Assembly: GCA_020881085.1 (NCBI GenBank)
Contig: JAJIYR010000162.1
Coordinates: 1-7,237, forward strand
Length of the DNA: 7,237 nt
From: Rickettsia endosymbiont of Bryobia graminum
GTDB taxonomy: Bacteria > Pseudomonadota > Alphaproteobacteria > Rickettsiales > Rickettsiaceae
Direction: 5' to 3'
Shown here: positions 7,039 through 7,237 of the stretch, piece by piece
How positions within the stretch are numbered: position 1 is the first letter of the stretch
How the letters are laid out: the number at the start of each line of letters is the position of its first letter
Notes under the pieces: generated by a model
What the model saw: the letters and a program-made list of their open reading frames with translations, nothing else
Database searches by the model: none
Told to the model about the DNA's origin: nothing
Translations under genes and position numbers: made by a program

Positions 7039-7117
7039 AATATATGAACTAATCTCTGCCAGTTTGCACGGCATTTTCCTAGCTTTTGGGCTTATTATTG
7101 GTAAGTTCTAGAATTAA

Positions 7118-7237
7118 TTAAGCCAATTGTGCATTTTCTTCCCATAGCTCATTTGGTGTTTTATACCCAAGAATTTTTCTTGGTAAATTGTTAAAAAAAA
7201 TCTTCTATTTTATTTAATTGCTTTATAGTTAATTTTT
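7118..7237 (-). pseudogene. IS30-family transposase, C-terminal end with a frameshift (5' end outside window)
   Basis: On the minus strand the last codons before TAA (7118-7120) read NNLPRKILGYKTPNELWEEN followed by AQLA. This is the typical C-terminus of IS30-family DDE transposases ('LNNRPRKTLGYKTPxE'), where it follows the catalytic Glu region. Upstream, the natural continuation KLTIKQLNKIEDFF lies in a different frame. The two join correctly only if the run of eight A's at 7193-7200 (T's on the coding strand) had seven. The copy is therefore frameshifted, unless slippage or a sequencing error is responsible. Most of the gene lies beyond the right edge. The end of the element should lie between about 7040 and 7117, just after slt, but no inverted repeat can be assigned with one end missing. 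Confidence 0.75.

Noticed and set aside
7050..7075. Hairpin terminator after slt
   Set aside because: GCC and GGC ends can pair, but the interior does not and no T-run follows, so there is no support for a terminator.
1..7237. tRNA genes, CRISPR arrays, or a new defence or secretion system
   Set aside because: No cloverleaf-like sequence or regularly spaced direct repeats were seen, and all long genes are well-known housekeeping families.

Overview
The window is strongly AT-rich, roughly a third G+C by eye. It carries five intact housekeeping genes between two partial insertion-sequence transposases. The protein set fits an obligate intracellular alphaproteobacterium, most likely of the order Rickettsiales and close to Rickettsiaceae (Rickettsia, Orientia and relatives). 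It includes a short NrdA without an ATP-cone, an adjacent NrdB, FabD, a Slt70-type lytic transglycosylase, IS630 and IS30 remnants, and small decayed coding fragments. The assignment is an inference from gene content and composition; no rRNA or other marker is present.

Layout from left to right. Bases 1-133 hold the C-terminal end of an IS630-family transposase. It is followed by a 49-codon open stretch (173-319) that looks like the truncated end of an XRE/HTH-type regulator. A plus-strand tag gene (DNA-3-methyladenine glycosylase I, 356-922) has its own -10-like element. The 157-base gap to the convergent nrd genes holds a small hairpin and, on the minus strand, a short protein-like remnant. 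On the minus strand come nrdB (1080-2084) and, upstream of it, nrdA (2121-3953). They are 36 bases apart, and nrdB has a good Shine-Dalgarno sequence, so they form an operon. A 170-base gap with two dyad symmetries separates nrdA from fabD (4124-5062, minus). fabD is transcribed divergently from a soluble lytic murein transglycosylase gene, slt (best start 5101, stop 7038, plus); only 38 very AT-rich bases lie between their starts. The right edge (7118-7237, minus) is the end of an IS30-family transposase that is frameshifted at a run of eight A's.

Functions. NrdA and NrdB together form an aerobic tyrosyl-radical ribonucleotide reductase that supplies deoxynucleotides. Every metal ligand, the radical tyrosine and the redox cysteines can be seen, but the N-terminal overall-activity (ATP-cone) domain is missing. 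FabD loads malonyl groups on acyl carrier protein for type II fatty acid synthesis. Slt trims peptidoglycan in the periplasm, and Tag repairs alkylated adenine. No new multi-gene system is evident. The points worth a second look are the poly-A frameshift in the IS30 gene, the decayed fragments beside mobile elements, the dyads upstream of nrdA, the very compact fabD/slt divergent start region, and the start codon of slt.
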